A DNA stretch of 64,000 bases from Balneola sp. (GTDB taxonomy: Bacteria; Bacteroidota; Rhodothermia; Balneolales; Balneolaceae), in the NCBI GenBank assembly GCA_002720745.1, contig PBJO01000003.1, positions 103,167 to 167,166 on the forward strand. The letters run 5' to 3'. The notes under the pieces are model-generated. The model searched no databases, had not been told where the DNA came from, and saw only the letters and a list, made by a program, of their open reading frames with translations. This document shows positions 1 to 10,061 of this stretch, piece after piece (the stretch's first letter is position 1; every line of letters begins with the position of its first letter). A program made the position numbers and the translations under genes.

Positions 1-38
1 TACCTATACCCTTCAACACCATAGAAAAAAACTGTAAA

Positions 39-1166
39 ATGACCATCCAAAAAGAGCAAATAAAAACCGCACTAGCTCATGTTCTTCATCCTGAAAAGAA
101 AATGGATATCATATCCTTAGATATGATTCAAGATATAATAGTTCATGAAAAATACGTTTCATTTACACTCGAGATGCCCGCTAAAAACAATCCGCTTGCT
201 CAAGAACTATCTCAGCGCTGCGAAGGTGCTATACACAAATTCATTGATCGTGACGCGGTGATTGATATTCAAATCGGTATTAATGTATCCCAACAAAAGC
301 AAACCCCGTCACCTAGGCCAGAGCCCACTACGTCACCACTATCCAGAGTCAAAAATATTATTGCAGTAGCATCTGGAAAAGGGGGCGTCGGCAAATCAAC
401 AATTGCCGTCAACTTAGCTGCTTCCTTAGTCAGAAATGGCGCCAAAGTTGGCCTGATGGATGCTGACATATACGGACCTAGCATACCAACCATGTTTAAT
501 TTGTTTGAACGACCAGACGTTACCGTCCAAAAAAAATTAATCCCTTTAGAAAAATATGGCATTAAATTAGTATCTATGGGATTTCTAGTTGATGTAAACC
601 AGGCCATGGTGTGGAGGGGGCCCATGGTTACCAGTGCTATTAAGCAATTCATGAATGACGTAGAATGGGGTGAACTAGATTTCATGATCTTGGATCTCCC
701 TCCAGGAACTGGGGATATACAATTAACCATCGTACAATCCGTTCCGTTATCGGGCGCCGTAATTGTTTCTACCCCTCAAAATGTGGCTCTTGATGACGTA
801 AGGAAAGGGGTGACAATGTTCCATAAAGTAAATGTTCCTGTATTAGGAGTCATTGAAAACATGGCCTACTTTTGCCCGCCTGATGCCCCTGACAAGAAAT
901 ACTACATCTTTGGACAAGGTGGGGCTAGCCGGCTAGCAGATGAATTAGCCGTACCTGTATTAGGAGAAATACCCCTCGAGCAACCCATACGTGAGTCTAG
1001 TGATAATGGTAAGCCCATCGTTTTGGCAGATCATGAGTCCTCTACAGCTGCAAGTTTTTTGGCCTGTAGTGCTAATATGCTGCAGCAATTAGCTATTCGT
1101 GCAGCCCAAACGCCAAAAGATCTTTCTATTTCTTTTACGGAAAAATCCCCATCTGCTCATATATAA
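39..1166 (+). CDS. mrp: Mrp/NBP35-family P-loop ATPase (iron-sulfur carrier)
   Basis: Predicted cytosolic Fe-S cluster carrier/assembly ATPase. Residues about 5-85 form a DUF59/MIP18-like domain. A MinD/Mrp ATPase follows, with the deviant Walker A GKGGVGKS at 113-120 and DLPPGTGD at about 219-226. Length (375 aa) is normal for the two-domain form. The C-terminal CxxC that binds the bridging cluster in ApbC/Nbp35 is not intact: the site reads YFCPPDAPDKKYYIFG with a single Cys at about 279. Many Bacteroidota Mrp proteins are, from memory, similar. The start ATG lies only 38 bases inside the window, so its promoter is not seen. The 3' end overlaps the opposing glutamate dehydrogenase gene by 32 bp. 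Confidence 0.93.
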   Translation: MTIQKEQIKTALAHVLHPEKKMDIISLDMIQDIIVHEKYVSFTLEMPAKNNPLAQELSQRCEGAIHKFIDRDAVIDIQIGINVSQQKQTPSPRPEPTTSPLSRVKNIIAVASGKGGVGKSTIAVNLAASLVRNGAKVGLMDADIYGPSIPTMFNLFERPDVTVQKKLIPLEKYGIKLVSMGFLVDVNQAMVWRGPMVTSAIKQFMNDVEWGELDFMILDLPPGTGDIQLTIVQSVPLSGAVIVSTPQNVALDDVRKGVTMFHKVNVPVLGVIENMAYFCPPDAPDKKYYIFGQGGASRLADELAVPVLGEIPLEQPIRESSDNGKPIVLADHESSTAASFLACSANMLQQLAIRAAQTPKDLSISFTEKSPSAHI

Positions 1167-2541
1167 TACCGATTTTATTAATCGCATTCACAAAGGTGGC
1201 TGTACGGAGGTCATCGAGGTTATTCTCTTCGCGAATACTAGTAATCTGATTATAAGCGGTAATCATACTTTCTTCTAAGCCAGAATCTACCAAATCATAT
1301 TCATCGGCGCCGCGAGTAAGAACGTTTCGTTCGGCCTCACCAAATGATTTACCCGCCAATTGTTCAATCTCTGAAACAATTCGAATCAAGCTAGCCTCAT
1401 CAAAACGTTTATTAAGTCTTCCATAGCGTACATGTTGAATATTTTTTAGCCACTCGAAGTACGAGACAATTACCCCGCCCGCATTCAGATAGGAGTCTGG
1501 AATAATTAAGCATCCCCGCTCTTTTAGATACTCATGTGCATCGGCAGTGGTAGGTCCATTAGCTGCTTCAGCAATAATCTTGGCTTTTATGCTAGGTGCG
1601 TTTTCTATGGTTATTTGACTTTCAAGCGCCGCTGGAATAATAATATCGCACTCTTGTTCAAAGATAGCCAGCTTACCTTCGATTATTGTAGAATTACCAA
1701 ATCCAATAACACTACCAGTTTCCTTGCGATAGTCCATAAGTGCTTTCAAATCTATGCCTTTGGGATCATATATGGTACCTTCCATTTCAGCTACACCTAC
1801 CAATTTCGCCCCAGCCTGGGTCATATACAATGAAGAGTGATAACCAACATTTCCCAAACCTTGCACCACAAATGTTTTACCCTCTACACCAGTGCTCAAA
1901 TCGAGCTTATCCATATCTGCTTTTTGGTTACATGCCTCGCGAATACCAAAATAAACACCACGCCCTGTGGCTTCGGTACGCCCACGAATACCCCCTTGCT
2001 GTATAGGTTTCCCAGTCACGCATGCCTCGGCATTCAAATCATCACTCATCTGCCGATAGGTGTCCAAAATCCAGCCCATCTCACGCGCCGATGTTCCATA
2101 ATCCGGTGCGGGCACATCCATGGCAGGTCCTATGAACCCTTTCTTAATTAGTTCAAAGGTATAACGTCGAGTAATTTTTTCTAACTCTCTGTCTGAATAT
2201 TCGCGTGTACTAATCTTTATCCCGCCTTTAGCACCTCCAAAAGGAACATCAACGATGGCACACTTATAGGTCATCAGTGCCGCTAAAGCCATGGTTTCGT
2301 CAGCATCCACCTTATGCGAGTATCGAATCCCACCCTTGGTTGGCAATTTATGATGCGAATGCTCCACTCGCCAACCCTCAATTACCTGAATACTCCCATC
2401 ATCACGTTTAATCGGAAAAACCACCTTATATACTGTATTACACACCTTAATTTGATTCAAAATACCTTTATCGAATCGAGTAAAAGGAGCAGCTTTGTCA
2501 AAATTATAATTGACTTGTTCGTAAAACTTATAGTTCTTCAT
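1135..2541 (-). CDS. gdhA: Glu/Leu/Phe/Val dehydrogenase (glutamate dehydrogenase)
   Basis: NAD(P)-dependent oxidative deamination of glutamate to 2-oxoglutarate and ammonium, or the reverse. The N-terminal substrate domain carries PFGGAKGGI with the catalytic Lys and a downstream VPAPDYGTS segment. The C-terminal Rossmann domain has VVQGLGNVG. I start it at the ATG at 2541 (protein MKNYKFYEQV..., 468 aa). The frame stays open to 2634, but the extra 31 residues do not look like this family. It converges on mrp with a 32-bp overlap, so neither gene has a free terminator. Divergent from dinB; the gap has a 12-bp AAAAGCGCTTTT palindrome at 2683-2694. Coenzyme preference cannot be read from the sequence. 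The gene symbol is by family only. Confidence 0.9.
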   Translation of the reverse strand: MKNYKFYEQVNYNFDKAAPFTRFDKGILNQIKVCNTVYKVVFPIKRDDGSIQVIEGWRVEHSHHKLPTKGGIRYSHKVDADETMALAALMTYKCAIVDVPFGGAKGGIKISTREYSDRELEKITRRYTFELIKKGFIGPAMDVPAPDYGTSAREMGWILDTYRQMSDDLNAEACVTGKPIQQGGIRGRTEATGRGVYFGIREACNQKADMDKLDLSTGVEGKTFVVQGLGNVGYHSSLYMTQAGAKLVGVAEMEGTIYDPKGIDLKALMDYRKETGSVIGFGNSTIIEGKLAIFEQECDIIIPAALESQITIENAPSIKAKIIAEAANGPTTADAHEYLKERGCLIIPDSYLNAGGVIVSYFEWLKNIQHVRYGRLNKRFDEASLIRIVSEIEQLAGKSFGEAERNVLTRGADEYDLVDSGLEESMITAYNQITSIREENNLDDLRTATFVNAINKIGIIYEQMGIFP

Positions 2542-2744
2542 GTAGACAATTGAGTTTTTTTGGGTTGACGAGTTAGGTTGATGTGTTATCAATTTACACT
2601 CAATAATACACTGTGTAGTATCTACTAAAATCAAACCATTTATCAGCCTAATAGTCGGGAGATTCTAAGACATTTACAATAAAAAAGCGCTTTTCCCTGT
2701 AATTGTGGAATAAATATAATTAAGTAGCCCAACTATCAATAAAC

Positions 2745-3848
2745 ATGAATCCCTTAAAAGAAAAAAATAATGCTGTAAGAAAAATTATTCATGTGGATAT
2801 GGATGCATTTTATGCAGCTGTTGAACAGCGTGATCATCCCGAGTGGCATGGTAAACCGGTGATTGTTGGGGGCCGACCCAGTGGTCGAGGGGTCGTTTCT
2901 ACCGCGAGTTATGAAGCGCGTGTATTTGGAGTCCATTCGGCCATGCCAACTTCACAGGCCTATCGGCTATGCCCACATGGAATTTTTGTATCTGCACGCT
3001 TTGACGCTTATAAAGAAGCCTCTGCCTTAATCAGAAATATATTTTATGAATATACTGACCTAGTCGAACCCTTGTCTCTGGACGAGGCTTATTTGGATGT
3101 AACCGTAAACCACGTTGAAAATCCATCGGCTACTCTAATTGCTCAGGAAATCAAAGAAAAAATTTATAAACGTACCAGTCTAACTGCATCTGCCGGGGTT
3201 GGGCCTAATAAATTTGTTGCTAAAGTAGCTTCAGATATGAACAAACCAGATGGATTAACCGTTATTCCTCCTGAAATAATGGAGTGTTTCTTGGAGGAAT
3301 TAAGTATTAATAAATTTTATGGTGTTGGGAAGGCTACCCTTCAAAAAATGCATAGCCTTGGGATACATTGTGGATCTGACTTAAAAAAATGGGACCTCTT
3401 TGACTTAATCCAAATTTTTGGCAAATCAGGACAATACTATTACCGAATGGCTAGAGGATTGGATACCAGACCTGTTGAATCGCATCGAATACGTAAATCA
3501 TACGGAAAGGAACGCACATTCCGTAAGGATATCAGTGAGCGAGAATACATACTACGATTCATTGAAGGACTTTCTGCTACGATATCAGAGGGTATGCGGA
3601 CTATACCAGCCGCAGGTAAAACCGTTACCCTTAAGTTGAGATACGATAATTTTGAGACCATTTCACGCAGCCTTAGCATATCTCATTATACCAATGATGC
3701 TTCAGAAATAAGCTTAATAACCCAAGAGCTCCTAAAAAATACCGAATTTGGTGACAGGCCAATTCGTTTACTTGGTATCAGTATTTCTAATTTAGACATT
3801 AATGAAGAGGATCAGGCCCCGCAACTACAACTCTCCCTTGACAATTAA
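2745..3848 (+). CDS. dinB: DNA polymerase IV (Y-family translesion polymerase)
   Basis: Error-prone DNA polymerase that bypasses lesions at stalled forks. The palm motif HVDMDAFYAAVEQRD lies near residues 17-31. The second acidic motif SLDEAYLD holds the catalytic Asp-Glu pair. A helix-hairpin-helix region (FYGVGKATLQKMHSLGI) and a little-finger domain follow. The length of 367 aa is typical. The last residues, QLQLSLDN, resemble the C-terminal beta-clamp-binding peptide of Pol IV, and the clamp gene dnaN is also in this window. The promoter region is shared with the divergent gdh gene. No LexA-type box was recognised. Converges on mscS with a 40-bp gap. Confidence 0.95.
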   Translation: MNPLKEKNNAVRKIIHVDMDAFYAAVEQRDHPEWHGKPVIVGGRPSGRGVVSTASYEARVFGVHSAMPTSQAYRLCPHGIFVSARFDAYKEASALIRNIFYEYTDLVEPLSLDEAYLDVTVNHVENPSATLIAQEIKEKIYKRTSLTASAGVGPNKFVAKVASDMNKPDGLTVIPPEIMECFLEELSINKFYGVGKATLQKMHSLGIHCGSDLKKWDLFDLIQIFGKSGQYYYRMARGLDTRPVESHRIRKSYGKERTFRKDISEREYILRFIEGLSATISEGMRTIPAAGKTVTLKLRYDNFETISRSLSISHYTNDASEISLITQELLKNTEFGDRPIRLLGISISNLDINEEDQAPQLQLSLDN

Positions 3849-3888
3849 GAATAAATGATGGTTTAACGCTAATAACATAAGTTACCTC

Positions 3889-4932
3889 CTATTCAGATAA
3901 AGGACTTGTTCCAGACTTTATATGAATATCATGTTGAGGGAAAGGGATATCAATTCCACGCTCATTAAATTTTCGTATAATGGCTTGATTCAATTCATTT
4001 TGTATGGTGTATCTGTTCTTTACATTTGGAATCCATACTATCAGCTTCATATTCCAAGCAGAATCTCCGAAAGAACGCAGATGAATATCATGCTTTCGTC
4101 TTTTCATTACAGAGGTACTCTCGTTTGCTACTTCATCCAGTGCTTGCAATACCAAGTCTAAATCGGAGTCATAAGCCACCCCAATGTCAACAGTCAACTT
4201 AAAGGTAGGATCACCGTGAGAATAATTTATCACATCTTTACTAACAAAATCCGAATTTGGCACAATAATGGAGATATTTTCCAATGTTTTTACCTTGGTA
4301 GCTCGAATATTAATTTCTTCAATATCGCCCTCAATTCCGTTAACAACCACCCGGTCACCTACACTTATAGGTCGCTCAAACAGAACAATGAGCCCCGAAA
4401 TAAAGTTAGAGGTAATGTTCTGAAGGCCAAAACCTATACCCACTGATAAGAAACCAAAAATCACTGCTAAGCCTGTGAAATCAACACCCAAGAACTGAAA
4501 AGAGACTAATATTCCAATAACCACCACAGAATATTGTGACATTCGGGCTAGAGTGTACTGCAAACCCTCATCTTGAACAAATCGAGGCAAAATTCGATCG
4601 CGTAAAATCTTTTTCAGATAAGAGGCACCCATAACAAAAATTGTTAATAGTAGAATGAAAACCACTAAAGACATAAGGGTTACAGATGTATTCGCCAGAC
4701 TAAAAAGAGGAATATTTAATAGGCTTTTAATAGAAACCAACCATTCCCACCAACCTTCTGTTTTATCTATGGATTTTGACACTCCCTCCGCTATATTATC
4801 TTCAAATATAAATTCATCTATCTGAGGGGAGTTTAGTCCTACACCAGGAGCTACACTATCATATGGAGCAACTTGCTGTATGGATGCGATAAATAAATCA
4901 ACCACATTCAGTATAAATGAATTACCAAACAT
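3889..4932 (-). CDS. MscS-family mechanosensitive ion channel
   Basis: Inner-membrane channel that opens under hypo-osmotic stress. About 80 polar residues at the N terminus precede three hydrophobic segments (about 84-104, 133-150 and 152-170). The last is the pore helix, with the Gly-rich SVGIGFGLQNITSNF pattern. The MscS beta domain (ERPISVGDRVVVNGIEGDI) and the alpha/beta cytoplasmic domain follow, ending near 347. This three-TM plus extra N-terminal region layout is common in bacterial MscS paralogues. It ends 40 bp from dinB (convergent) and starts 24 bp downstream of the glgP stop codon on the same strand, so it may be co-transcribed with glgP. Confidence 0.9.
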   Translation of the reverse strand: MFGNSFILNVVDLFIASIQQVAPYDSVAPGVGLNSPQIDEFIFEDNIAEGVSKSIDKTEGWWEWLVSIKSLLNIPLFSLANTSVTLMSLVVFILLLTIFVMGASYLKKILRDRILPRFVQDEGLQYTLARMSQYSVVVIGILVSFQFLGVDFTGLAVIFGFLSVGIGFGLQNITSNFISGLIVLFERPISVGDRVVVNGIEGDIEEINIRATKVKTLENISIIVPNSDFVSKDVINYSHGDPTFKLTVDIGVAYDSDLDLVLQALDEVANESTSVMKRRKHDIHLRSFGDSAWNMKLIVWIPNVKNRYTIQNELNQAIIRKFNERGIDIPFPQHDIHIKSGTSPLSE

Positions 4933-4956
4933 ACCCTATCCTCCAAAACTGGTGGT

Positions 4957-7500
4957 TTAGGACTCGAGTGTTACTTCTTCGGATTTCCAAATTTCATCAT
5001 TGTAATCTTTTATAGTACGATCGGAGGAGAATTTACCAATTCGAGCTACGTTATAAATAGCTTTCTTAGACCATTCCTTTTGGTTTTTATACACCTCCTC
5101 TAACTCTTCTTGCTTTTTCACATAAGCTTCATAGTCAGCTAAGACCATGAAATAATCTCCTTGCTCTAATAAAGCTTGTATAATTGGTTGAAAAAAGTCA
5201 GGTTGTTCAGGCGAGAAAAATCCATCTCTAATTTGATCTAAAGCGCGCTTTAATTCGGGGTTAGATTGGTAGTACAAATAGGGATTGTACCCTTGTCGTC
5301 GTAATTCATCTACCTGTTCTACAGTGAGTCCAAATATAAAAATATTCTCGTCACCAACTTCCTCCTTTATTTCTACATTAGCACCATCCAGAGTTCCAAT
5401 GGTAAGTGCACCATTCAAAGCAAACTTCATATTTCCTGTCCCAGAAGCCTCCATTCCCGCTGTTGATATCTGCTCTGATACATCTGCAGCGGGAATCATA
5501 GACTCTGCTAAGGTAACTCGATAATTATCAAGAAATATACATTTCAATCGGTCCGCTGTTTCTGGGTCATCATTAATTTTGGCGCCAATGGCATTAATTA
5601 ACTTTATGTGTAATTTGGCCATAGTATAACCCGGAGCCGCTTTACCACCAAAAATAACGGTCCTGGGCACGGTTTCTAAGGAACTATTATCCTTCAGTCG
5701 ATTGTATAAAGTAACAACATGAAGCGCCGCCATTAACTGGCGTTTGTATTCATGAATACGTTTAATCTGTATGTCGAACATACTGTTTGGATCTACTGTT
5801 ATGCCCTGATGTTGCTTAATATAATCCGCTAATACTTTTTTGTTATTCAGTTTAATTTGATTGAAGCGTTCCTGGAATTTCGCATCTTCAGCAAATGGCT
5901 CCAACTTTTTTAACTTATCTAAATCGGTAATCCAATCATTTCCAATTTTTTCCGTGATTAACGCAGATAATTCTAAATTACACTGTTTAAGCCATCTTCT
6001 AGGTGTTATTCCGTTGGTCTTATTGGTAAATTTATTAGGATATAATTCAGTAAACTCACGGAACATGGTCTCCACTAACAAGCGAGAGTGTAAGGCCGCA
6101 ACGCCATTCACTTTAGTTGAACCCACAATACCCAAATGCGCCATATGTACCACCGGATTTTCACCATCACTCACAATACTCAACCGCGACATTTTCGCAT
6201 GATCTTCCCCATACCTCGCCTTAATTTTATTCATAAATCGGCGGTTAATCTCATATATAATATTCAAGTGACGAGGCAACAAATGTTGCATCAGTGATAC
6301 AGGCCACTTTTCCAAGGCCTCTGGCAAAAGAGTATGATTGGTGTACGCAATCGTTTTTACGGTAATATCCCACGCCTTTTCCCATGGCATATTCACCTCA
6401 TCGACTAAAATCCGCATTAATTCAGGAATCGCAAGGTTAGGATGCGTGTCATTACACTGTATAGCTACTTTCTTTGGAAATTTTTCCCAGTCATCCGTCT
6501 GAGTTTTAAACCGACGAATAATATCCCTCATAGATGCAGCCACTAAAAAATATTCTTGCTTGAGTCGTAATTCCTGCCCAACAAAAACTTTATCATTTGG
6601 GTACAAAACTCGCGTGATATTTTGCTCCAATTGATTATCTCGTACAGCATCTATATACTGTCCTTGGTTAAAGCTCTTTAAATCTAATGCAGTATCCGAC
6701 TCAGCTTTCCATAATCGCAATTGATTGACCACATTATTGTTATAACCAGGTATAGGTGTATCGTAAGCAACAGCTAACACCTTACTGGTCTGGTCCCAAC
6801 TATACCTTATGTCACCGTCACCTGAACTGTGCATACCTTGATGACCATAAAACTGGACAGGATATTGAATTTTAGGGCGTACAATATCCCAGGGATTTCC
6901 ATATCTCAACCATAAGTCAGGCTTTTCGACTTGGAATCCATCTACAACTCTCTGGTAAAAAATTCCATAATCGTAGCGAAGGCCATAGCCTATAGCTGGA
7001 ATACCAAGAGTCGCCATAGAATCCAAAAAACACGCCGCTAAACGGCCCAAACCTCCATTACCAAGACCAGCATCCCATTCAGAATTACGTATAGTATCAT
7101 AATCTAAACCCAAGTCAGTGCAAGCTTCTGCTACCTCCTGCTGCACATCAAAATTCACAACAATATTGTCCAATAAGCGTCCAATAAGATACTCCATAGA
7201 CAAATAATACACCCTCTTCACGCCTTTTTTATGGTAATGAGTTTGTGTGGATAGCCATTTGTCATGTAGGCGGTCCATAAGAGTAAGTACCACGCTTCTG
7301 TATTCATCCCAAGGCGTTCGGGAAAACTCATCCTTAGCCAAAGTATGTCGCAAGTGTAGCTTAATATCTTCGCGCAACGAGTCTCGATCTAGTCCTGATC
7401 TGGTGGTATATTCTTGCTTCTTTGTACTTTCGGGGACCGCCTTAATCGTTTTATTTTCCGTTTTCTTAGTTAATGAATTAGTATACTTCGCTTTATTCAT
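4957..7500 (-). CDS. glgP: Glycogen/maltodextrin phosphorylase
   Basis: PLP-dependent phosphorolysis of alpha-1,4-glucans to glucose-1-phosphate (GT35). At 847 aa it is full length. The N-terminal half has EWDAGLGNGGLGRLAACFLD, and the PLP site is the Lys in ASGTGNMKFALNGALTIG. The first about 35 residues are a polar, Lys/Thr-rich extension not needed for the fold. The rest of glycogen metabolism in the window (glgB, malQ, short glgA) lies 7-12 kb away on the other strand, so it is not in that operon. The downstream gene is mscS. The 132-bp gap upstream to ispE holds only AT-rich sequence. Confidence 0.95.
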   Translation of the reverse strand: MNKAKYTNSLTKKTENKTIKAVPESTKKQEYTTRSGLDRDSLREDIKLHLRHTLAKDEFSRTPWDEYRSVVLTLMDRLHDKWLSTQTHYHKKGVKRVYYLSMEYLIGRLLDNIVVNFDVQQEVAEACTDLGLDYDTIRNSEWDAGLGNGGLGRLAACFLDSMATLGIPAIGYGLRYDYGIFYQRVVDGFQVEKPDLWLRYGNPWDIVRPKIQYPVQFYGHQGMHSSGDGDIRYSWDQTSKVLAVAYDTPIPGYNNNVVNQLRLWKAESDTALDLKSFNQGQYIDAVRDNQLEQNITRVLYPNDKVFVGQELRLKQEYFLVAASMRDIIRRFKTQTDDWEKFPKKVAIQCNDTHPNLAIPELMRILVDEVNMPWEKAWDITVKTIAYTNHTLLPEALEKWPVSLMQHLLPRHLNIIYEINRRFMNKIKARYGEDHAKMSRLSIVSDGENPVVHMAHLGIVGSTKVNGVAALHSRLLVETMFREFTELYPNKFTNKTNGITPRRWLKQCNLELSALITEKIGNDWITDLDKLKKLEPFAEDAKFQERFNQIKLNNKKVLADYIKQHQGITVDPNSMFDIQIKRIHEYKRQLMAALHVVTLYNRLKDNSSLETVPRTVIFGGKAAPGYTMAKLHIKLINAIGAKINDDPETADRLKCIFLDNYRVTLAESMIPAADVSEQISTAGMEASGTGNMKFALNGALTIGTLDGANVEIKEEVGDENIFIFGLTVEQVDELRRQGYNPYLYYQSNPELKRALDQIRDGFFSPEQPDFFQPIIQALLEQGDYFMVLADYEAYVKKQEELEEVYKNQKEWSKKAIYNVARIGKFSSDRTIKDYNDEIWKSEEVTLES

Positions 7501-7632
7501 AATCCTGTGAGTAAGCCTTACTATTAGATGAACTAATTTACTTGAAAAAAATCTTCTTTACCGAGCATTATTAAAAGATTTTATATGCTAAAAACCCTCT
7601 ACATTTATCATTTTTCGAGTTAATTAAATAGC

Positions 7633-8505
7633 TTATTTCAATTCATATACCCCAGTATCAGGTACAAATTTAGGGCGAGTCAAGTTAGCAGAATACCCTA
7701 AACGAACAAAAGTTTCATAGGCCTCGGTAGCTACAAAATCTTGATGAAATAGCCCAAATACACTAGAACCACTCCCGCTCATACCAGCAAACTCAGCACC
7801 AAAGTCCATCATCTGATCTTTCATATTTCCAACTTGGGGGAAGCGTAGAATAACTCCTGGCTCAAGATCATTGACCAAAAGAAAAGGCCATTCTTCAATC
7901 TCTTCCTCGGTAAGTACTTTCTTTAAATTAAAATCAGGTTCAGGATTTGGATATACTTGTTGATAGGCCTCTAGTGTAGAGCTAGCCTCATTTGGAAATA
8001 CCGTAACAATCCATGCATCGGGTTGGATATCACAGATCTCAATCTCATGACCTAATCCCCGCCCAATACCTACACTATTATGGATAAAAAATGGGACATC
8101 AGCTCCGATCCTAAGGCCCACCTCGGCCAACTCAGCAGCGGCCAAACCCAAATTCGCCACCTTATTAACCATCCTCAACACCGCTGCCGCATTCGCGCTC
8201 CCGCCACCAAGGCCAGCGCCGACCGGTACGCGCTTATCCACCGATATATGGTATTGATCACGTAGGCCGGCGTGCTCCTCTAGGAGCTGGAGAGCTTTCA
8301 CGATTAGATTCGATTCGTCAACCGGAATCGATGGTTCACTCATATGAATCTCCATCTGCGCTACAGGCTTCATTTCTATTCGGTCACTCCATTCAATAAA
8401 ACAGAAACCCGTTTCTAAGGCATGGTAACCATTGGGCAGGCGTTCCAAGACATGAAGCCCTAAATTTATTTTTGCATAAGATTGCGTGACCCATCGTGCA
8501 CTCAT
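7633..8505 (-). CDS. ispE: 4-diphosphocytidyl-2-C-methyl-D-erythritol kinase
   Basis: GHMP kinase of the MEP isoprenoid pathway; phosphorylates the 2-hydroxyl of CDP-ME. SYAKINLGLHVLERLPNGYH is the family N terminus. The ATP loop is PVGAGLGGGSANAAA, and a C-terminal GMSGSGSSVFG motif closes the site. I chose the ATG at 8505 (290 aa) over the TTG at 8523. The ATG overlaps the stop codon of the upstream CCA-enzyme gene as ATGA and has AGGAAGC just before it, a good ribosome site for this AT-rich genome. The two genes are therefore probably translationally coupled. Downstream is glgP. Confidence 0.94.
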   Translation of the reverse strand: MSARWVTQSYAKINLGLHVLERLPNGYHALETGFCFIEWSDRIEMKPVAQMEIHMSEPSIPVDESNLIVKALQLLEEHAGLRDQYHISVDKRVPVGAGLGGGSANAAAVLRMVNKVANLGLAAAELAEVGLRIGADVPFFIHNSVGIGRGLGHEIEICDIQPDAWIVTVFPNEASSTLEAYQQVYPNPEPDFNLKKVLTEEEIEEWPFLLVNDLEPGVILRFPQVGNMKDQMMDFGAEFAGMSGSGSSVFGLFHQDFVATEAYETFVRLGYSANLTRPKFVPDTGVYELK

Positions 8506-9938
8506 GCTTCCTGCCCTATCCAATATTGATGTTGACTCATCATATAAGAAAATGCCGCATCGTGTTCATTTGGAATCTCCCCATTTAAAATAGCTTCTTT
8601 AATATGATCTTTAATAATACCGATCTTTTTAGATGGAGGTATATCAAGAGCTTTCATAATCTCTTGACCTGTAAGCGGATTTTTCCAATTTCGAATGCGG
8701 TCCTTTTCCTCCACTTCGATAATTTTTTTCTCTACCCGTTCAAAGTTCTTCATGAATTTTTGAACTTTAAGCTCGTTTTTACTAGTGATATCTGCCCTAC
8801 ACAGTATCATTAGATCATCTATATCGTTATCTGCTTCAAAAATTAAACGCCGAACTGCGCTATCACTCACATGATCCGAAACAAGGGCTATCGGACGCAA
8901 ATGCAAACGAACCAGCTTCTGCACATATCGCATACGCTCATCCATGGGTAAGCCTAAACGCCTAAAAATATGTGGTGTCCACTTAGCGCCTAAGGAATCA
9001 TGACCGTGAAACGTCCAGCCATGGTCTTCTTCGAACCTTTGGGTTGGTGGTTTGGCGATATCATGCATGATAGCCGCCCATCGAAGCCATAATGAGTCGC
9101 TAACCAAGGCTACATTGTCAAGAACTTGCAAGGTATGCCAAAAGTTGTCTTTATGACGTAATCCCTTATGTTCTTTGACTCCTTGTAGCGCCACCATTTC
9201 AGGAAAAAGTTGAGCTAATAAGCTGGTGCTAAATAAAAGCGCAAAACCTACCGATGGTACAGGGCTTTTCACTATTTTATTGAGCTCATCTAAAATACGT
9301 TCCTTGGACACAATCTCTAAACGACTAGCCATTTTTTGTATAGCCGCTTTCGTTTCAGGGCACAAGCTAAAATCTAATTGTGTGGCAAATCGGACGGCAC
9401 GCATCATCCTGAGAGGATCATCATTAAAAGTTATTTCTGGCTCAATTGGCGTACGAATAAGGCCTTTTTTTAAATCTTTAAGACCGCCAAAAGGGTCATT
9501 GAGGACTCCTATCCGATCTTTGTTGAGCTTCCAATAAAGCGTGTTTATCGTAAAATCTCGCCTATATTGATCATCTTCAAGGCTGCCGTCCTCGACCATT
9601 GGCTTTCTTGAATCTCTCCGGTAACTCTCTTTTCTGGCCCCAATAAATTCTAATCCAACAGACGGCGTCTTAACCTGAGCAGTACCAAATTGCTTGAAAA
9701 ATGAAAAACTCGATTTCACACCTTTAGTTTGAAGAGACTTATGCACCCTTTCTGCAAGTGCAATCCCTGAGCCCAAAGTCACTATATCCATATCCGCATC
9801 ATTTTGGATACGACTCAAATAAAAATCTCTAACATATCCTCCCACCAAAAAACTATCTTGGCGTAACTTATGAGCCTGTAAGCTTATTTCCTTAAGGAGA
9901 TCTTGATGCGTTCTAGGTATGTCATGAGGAAATTCCAT
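8502..9938 (-). CDS. CCA tRNA nucleotidyltransferase / poly(A) polymerase family with HD domain
   Basis: Class II nucleotidyltransferase, most likely the CCA-adding enzyme that repairs tRNA 3' ends. The N-terminal domain has FLVGGYVRD, then the metal pair in DADMDIVTLG and YRRDFTINTLYW. The NDDPLRMMRAVRFATQL neck follows. The C-terminal half carries an HD phosphohydrolase motif (WAAIMHDIAKPP), as in bacterial CCA enzymes with phosphatase activity. The start is set at the ATG at 9938; the frame is open to a TTG at 9968. The stop codon overlaps the ispE start by 4 bp. It cannot be separated from poly(A) polymerase on sequence alone, but the HD domain and phylum favour CCA addition. Confidence 0.88.
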   Translation of the reverse strand: MEFPHDIPRTHQDLLKEISLQAHKLRQDSFLVGGYVRDFYLSRIQNDADMDIVTLGSGIALAERVHKSLQTKGVKSSFSFFKQFGTAQVKTPSVGLEFIGARKESYRRDSRKPMVEDGSLEDDQYRRDFTINTLYWKLNKDRIGVLNDPFGGLKDLKKGLIRTPIEPEITFNDDPLRMMRAVRFATQLDFSLCPETKAAIQKMASRLEIVSKERILDELNKIVKSPVPSVGFALLFSTSLLAQLFPEMVALQGVKEHKGLRHKDNFWHTLQVLDNVALVSDSLWLRWAAIMHDIAKPPTQRFEEDHGWTFHGHDSLGAKWTPHIFRRLGLPMDERMRYVQKLVRLHLRPIALVSDHVSDSAVRRLIFEADNDIDDLMILCRADITSKNELKVQKFMKNFERVEKKIIEVEEKDRIRNWKNPLTGQEIMKALDIPPSKKIGIIKDHIKEAILNGEIPNEHDAAFSYMMSQHQYWIGQEA

Positions 9939-10061
9939 ACTCAAAGATAAGGATGTTCGCCTTGTCAATCAGTCTTTTGTTAATCTACCTTCTTTTTTCC
10001 TATGACGTAGCTCTAATTTACCTTTTCATTAGTTTTACAGGTTATTTTGCACAATAAATAA

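Noticed and set aside
2683..2694. Perfect 12-bp palindrome AAAAGCGCTTTT between gdh and dinB
   Set aside because: Could be an operator, but a single AT-rich dyad of this size is expected by chance and no matching copy was seen elsewhere.
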